Shown here piece after piece: positions 61,333-64,000 of a stretch of 64,000 nt of DNA. Made by a program: the position numbers and the translations under genes. The notes under the pieces were generated by a model, which was not told the origin of the DNA, ran no database searches, and was given only the letters and a program-made list of their open reading frames with translations. Position 1 is the first letter of the stretch, and each line of letters begins with the position of its first letter. The DNA comes from Cryptomeria japonica (lineage: Eukaryota > Streptophyta > Pinopsida > Cupressales > Cupressaceae): positions 228,380,915 to 228,444,914 of the forward strand of contig NC_081410.1 of assembly GCF_030272615.1 (NCBI RefSeq). The letters run 5' to 3'.

Positions 61333-62617
61333 TGTTAGGATAACCGGTGAACAACTGAGAGAGGGGAGGGGGGGGGGGGGGTGAATCAGTTGTTAACAGA
61401 TTATATCAATTAATCCACTTAATAACCTTTAACCGAAGCATATAAGCGTTAAGTACCGGAATAGCAGAAACAGATACCGGTAAGTAATGCAACTTAACAA
61501 TAAAACAGATAATCAACACAATGCAACCATACCACATAACACCATGATTTGTAAGTGGAAAACCCGAAAAGGGAAAAACTACGGTGGGAAGCCTACCCAC
61601 AGTTAGATGATACTTCTGCAGAAAGTATGTGATACAATGAGGGGCCTGCACATGCAGGAAGGCACACTGCCTAGAGCGTACTGCTCATTACAAAAGAGTC
61701 TCACTGACTACAGAGAGGTAATAACCATCTCAAGATAAATGGACAATAATCCATAATAATGAACTGTCAGAGATAGCATCTACCATGCCTGATTACAGTC
61801 CCAGTTAAGCTCAATATCGGAGGCCTTTAACCTCTTACTTAATCCCAATTCGATCACCTATGATCGACCAAATCTCCTTCGCATATGATATTACATTCCA
61901 CACCATGAACATATATGATCTATAATGAGATCTTACATCAATTTATACCAACCCTAAGGCCTAAACCAATTAGGTCGAACACCTAAAAGATATTATAATA
62001 AGATCATTACATACATCCATATTACAATGATATGCCATGTCGGCTTAAGACCAAAACAACAATAACCAATCCATAAATCATCCCGGTAACGTGTAGAGAA
62101 CACGTTAACATGATATCAGTCCATAACCTAGATAGGCATCAGACCTAATCTGGGTCCACCACGCCAAAGAAATGTCTTCACTCGGTTGAGGCACGATCAA
62201 AGAACATCTTTAGCATCCTGAAATCCATCTAGAAGCCACACTAACACCACTTATGCATCCTGTCAAAGATTCCTCAGTGAAAGCTCTGTCGGTTAAACCT
62301 TAAACCAATGCTGGTATGGGTTTACAAGAGTGTGTGATAGCATCTGATCACCAAGTCAGTACCAATTGACCAAAACATGCTCCAAAAGCATGTAACACAT
62401 AAAATCAATCATACTCCATAGATCCAAACATGTCGGAAGTGTCCAACAGATAGTCCCTTCTGTCGGTAACACTAGATCTTCTACCGGTAACCAAAACCTG
62501 TCTGCTGATAACCAAAACCTGTCTCTTGGTAACCAAAACCTGTCTGTCAGTAACCAACCATAACAGCTAGTGTTGACATCAATGCAAGACATAATCAATT
62601 CATCCATAATGCCAACA
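61333..62617 (-). mobile_element. Solo LTR F inside element E
   Basis: The 1,285-base unit begins TGTTAGGATAACC and ends AATGCCAACA on the plus strand. Its flanks TACTT (61,328-61,332) and TAGTT (62,618-62,622) are a 5-base duplication with one later change. Element E coding sequence stops at SMENY on one side and resumes at YDGDVVRFGDD on the other. It resembles LTRs E and G in its G-run plus TGAATCA (61,367-61,389) and GTGGAAAACC ... GGGAAAAACTAC block (61,555-61,590), so it is a related copia family. Confidence 0.87.
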
Positions 62618-62639
62618 TAGTTTTCCATACTCATAAACT

Positions 62640-63777
62640 TACTCTTATCACCTGTCATATGATGAGAGAAACCACTGCCAATAACCCATTCATCTTTCTC
62701 TTCAACTTTAGTAGCCAAATATTTCTCCTCATTAATGTAGCTAGTAGAATCAGTAGTCACTAGATCATCTTCCTTGATAGAAATAAAAACCCATTCATCT
62801 CCTGAATTACCTTTCTTAGATTCATCATCAGTCACACCTTCATTAGCAACATAATAACACTTCTTCTTATATCTAGGCTTGTATGGCTTAAGTGGCTTCT
62901 TAGGAATTCTCTCTCTTTCTAGAGACCTTGAAGCAAAATGTCCTATCAAATTACATGAAAAGCATTTAAGAGGCAATTTACCTTCATACTTATCGACACC
63001 CTTAGGCAATCTTCTAGAAATCAAGGCTTTAAGCTCCTCAAGCTTTCTTTCTTCTTCTTCAAGCACTCTCATATCCTTCTTGTATCTGGACACCCTAGTA
63101 GAAATTTCTCCTAGATCATATTTCTACTTCTCGAAAATAGTAGTTTTGAGTGCAGATTTTGACTTAGGAAGAGATTCACCAAATTCGCTCAACTCAAAGG
63201 CAACAAGCTTCCCAATCAGCATGTCTCTAGTCACATTAGTCACCATCCAGATCTCCTCAATAGCAGCAACCTTGTGCTTGTAAGGAGGCAAAGATCTCAG
63301 CACTTTAGCTACAATCTCAAATTCTTCCAATACTCCACCAGTACATCTGATGTTCAACACAAGTTCATTCAGTCTCTGCATAAATGAGGTAATGTTCTCG
63401 TCTTTTCCCATCTTTAGCATCTCATACTTTCCCTTCAAGCTCTGCAACTTAGCAACTTTCACATGACTATCACTTTCATACAAAGTCTCTAGCTTCTTCC
63501 AGATCTCACGAGTAGATTACAAATCCATCACATTAGTCATCTCAGAATTAGTCAAGGCACTCAGCAATGCTTCCTACACTCTAATGTTGAATTAAACTTC
63601 CTTTATCTCATCCAGAGTGGTAGGACCATTCTCAGGAACAATATACACATTCTTAGTAATCTTCCAATAATATTCATTGATGCATCTCAAGTGACACTCC
63701 ATCTGGTTCATCCAAAGAGTGTAGTTTGTTCCATCAAATCTCAGACTACCCTTCTTGTAAGCATAGGTTGCCATCAT
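62640..63777 (-). pseudogene. gag and protease-start region of element E
   Basis: From right to left: MMATYAYKKGSLRFDGTNYT (63,777), KLQSLKGKYEMLKMGKDENI and LRSLPPYKHKVAAIEEI (63,483-63,124), the copia gag domain; then LPLKCFSCNLIGHFASR, the zinc knuckle (near 62,960), and DEWVIGSGFSHHMTGD (near 62,680), the copia protease entry. The first residues start about 40 bases after the primer site. It is broken. Confidence 0.9.
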
Positions 63778-63816
63778 GGATCACCTCAAGCGACCAAGCT
63801 TCTTCCGAAGGATCTA

Positions 63817-63828
63817 GCTTTGATACCA
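63817..63828 (-). promoter_or_regulatory. Primer-binding site of element E
   Basis: On the minus strand TGGTATCAAAGC lies just after the LTR end, matching initiator-Met tRNA and setting the orientation and the inner border of the 5' LTR. Confidence 0.92.
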
Positions 63829-63833
63829 ATTCT

Positions 63834-64000
63834 TGGAAACAATACAACAAACTAAGAGGGGGGGGGGGGGTGAATCAGTTGCACAAAAACTTTACTTAAC
63901 ACAAAATCAAATTTAGATCTAATAATTAACAGTGAAAGCACAAATTAACACCATATCAATAACACACATAGCACCAACATTTTTGATGTGGAAAAACCAG
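63834..64000 (-). repeat. 5' LTR of element E, cut by window edge
   Basis: The inner 167 bases match the 3' LTR from its start TGGAAACAATAC through the G-run (63,859-63,870) to the GTGGAAAAACC block. The rest lies outside the window. Confidence 0.92.

Larger units (their letters stand above)
56726..64000 (-). mobile_element. Element E: Ty1/copia element, minus strand, runs off the window
   Basis: Left (3') LTR 56,726-58,085, purine tract, RT/RNase H, integrase, protease, gag, primer site, then the right (5') LTR from 63,834 which is cut by the window edge. Integrase before RT makes it Ty1/copia. The LTR parts that can be compared (about 160 bases) differ at roughly 8-9% of positions by eye, so E is old. 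It is interrupted by solo LTR F and is otherwise near full length, with about ten or more breaks. The left target site would be CTTGT (56,721-56,725); its partner is outside the window. Confidence 0.92.

Noticed and set aside
1-64000. CRISPR array, bacterial operon or organelle DNA
   Set aside because: No spaced identical repeats, ribosome-binding sites or organelle genes; all recognised families are nuclear plant repeats.

Overview
This 64 kb window is repeat-dense intergenic DNA from a large plant genome. It holds no intact host gene. The protein families present (plant Ty3/gypsy with an extra RNase H, plant Ty1/copia with an initiator-Met tRNA primer site, an L1-type LINE, PPR fragments) fix it as a land plant. 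Many old nested LTR elements, frequent solo LTRs and very sparse genes suggest a gymnosperm, perhaps a conifer. That last step is inference, not proof.

Region 1 (1-26,868) is a nest. A decayed LTR/leader remnant (about 800-2,240) is followed by an old gypsy-like element, called A here (3,605 to about 26,868), whose visible interior has gag and protease-like sequence but no RT or integrase. Three later insertions cut A: solo LTR G (4,270-5,783, duplication TCTCT), a full-length 14.1 kb gypsy element B (7,408-21,485, duplication ATAGT) and solo LTR C (22,718-24,293, duplication ATAAT). B carries gag, protease, an RNase H-like domain placed before RT, RT, a second RNase H, integrase, then an antisense coding-like block and a roughly 3.8 kb sense coding-like block before its right LTR.

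Region 2 (26,869-38,600) has low-complexity DNA, one candidate host exon (28,078-28,268) and the left copy (30,830-36,513) of a 5.7 kb segment ending in a minus-strand PPR gene remnant. A SINE-like insert (31,627-31,814) is in this copy only. Then come a strong 48-bp-arm hairpin (36,611-36,764) and a 1.8 kb C-poor GA-rich tract.

Region 3 (38,600-47,084) contains element H (about 40,755-45,638), an LTR element with no recognisable coding capacity, cut by solo LTR D (42,154-43,793, duplication AGAGT; same family as C). A possible minus-strand gag-like fossil follows.

Region 4 (47,085-52,987) is the right copy of the 5.7 kb segment, again ending in a PPR remnant, with its own private tandem duplications.

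Region 5 (53,231-64,000) has a minus-strand coding-like remnant of unknown kind, the 3' end of an L1-type LINE (zinc-binding plus RNase H), and a minus-strand Ty1/copia element E (56,726 to beyond the window) that abuts the LINE and is itself cut by solo LTR F (61,333-62,617). All LTR elements look like fossils. The nesting gives a relative order: A before B, C and G; H before D; LINE before E before F.
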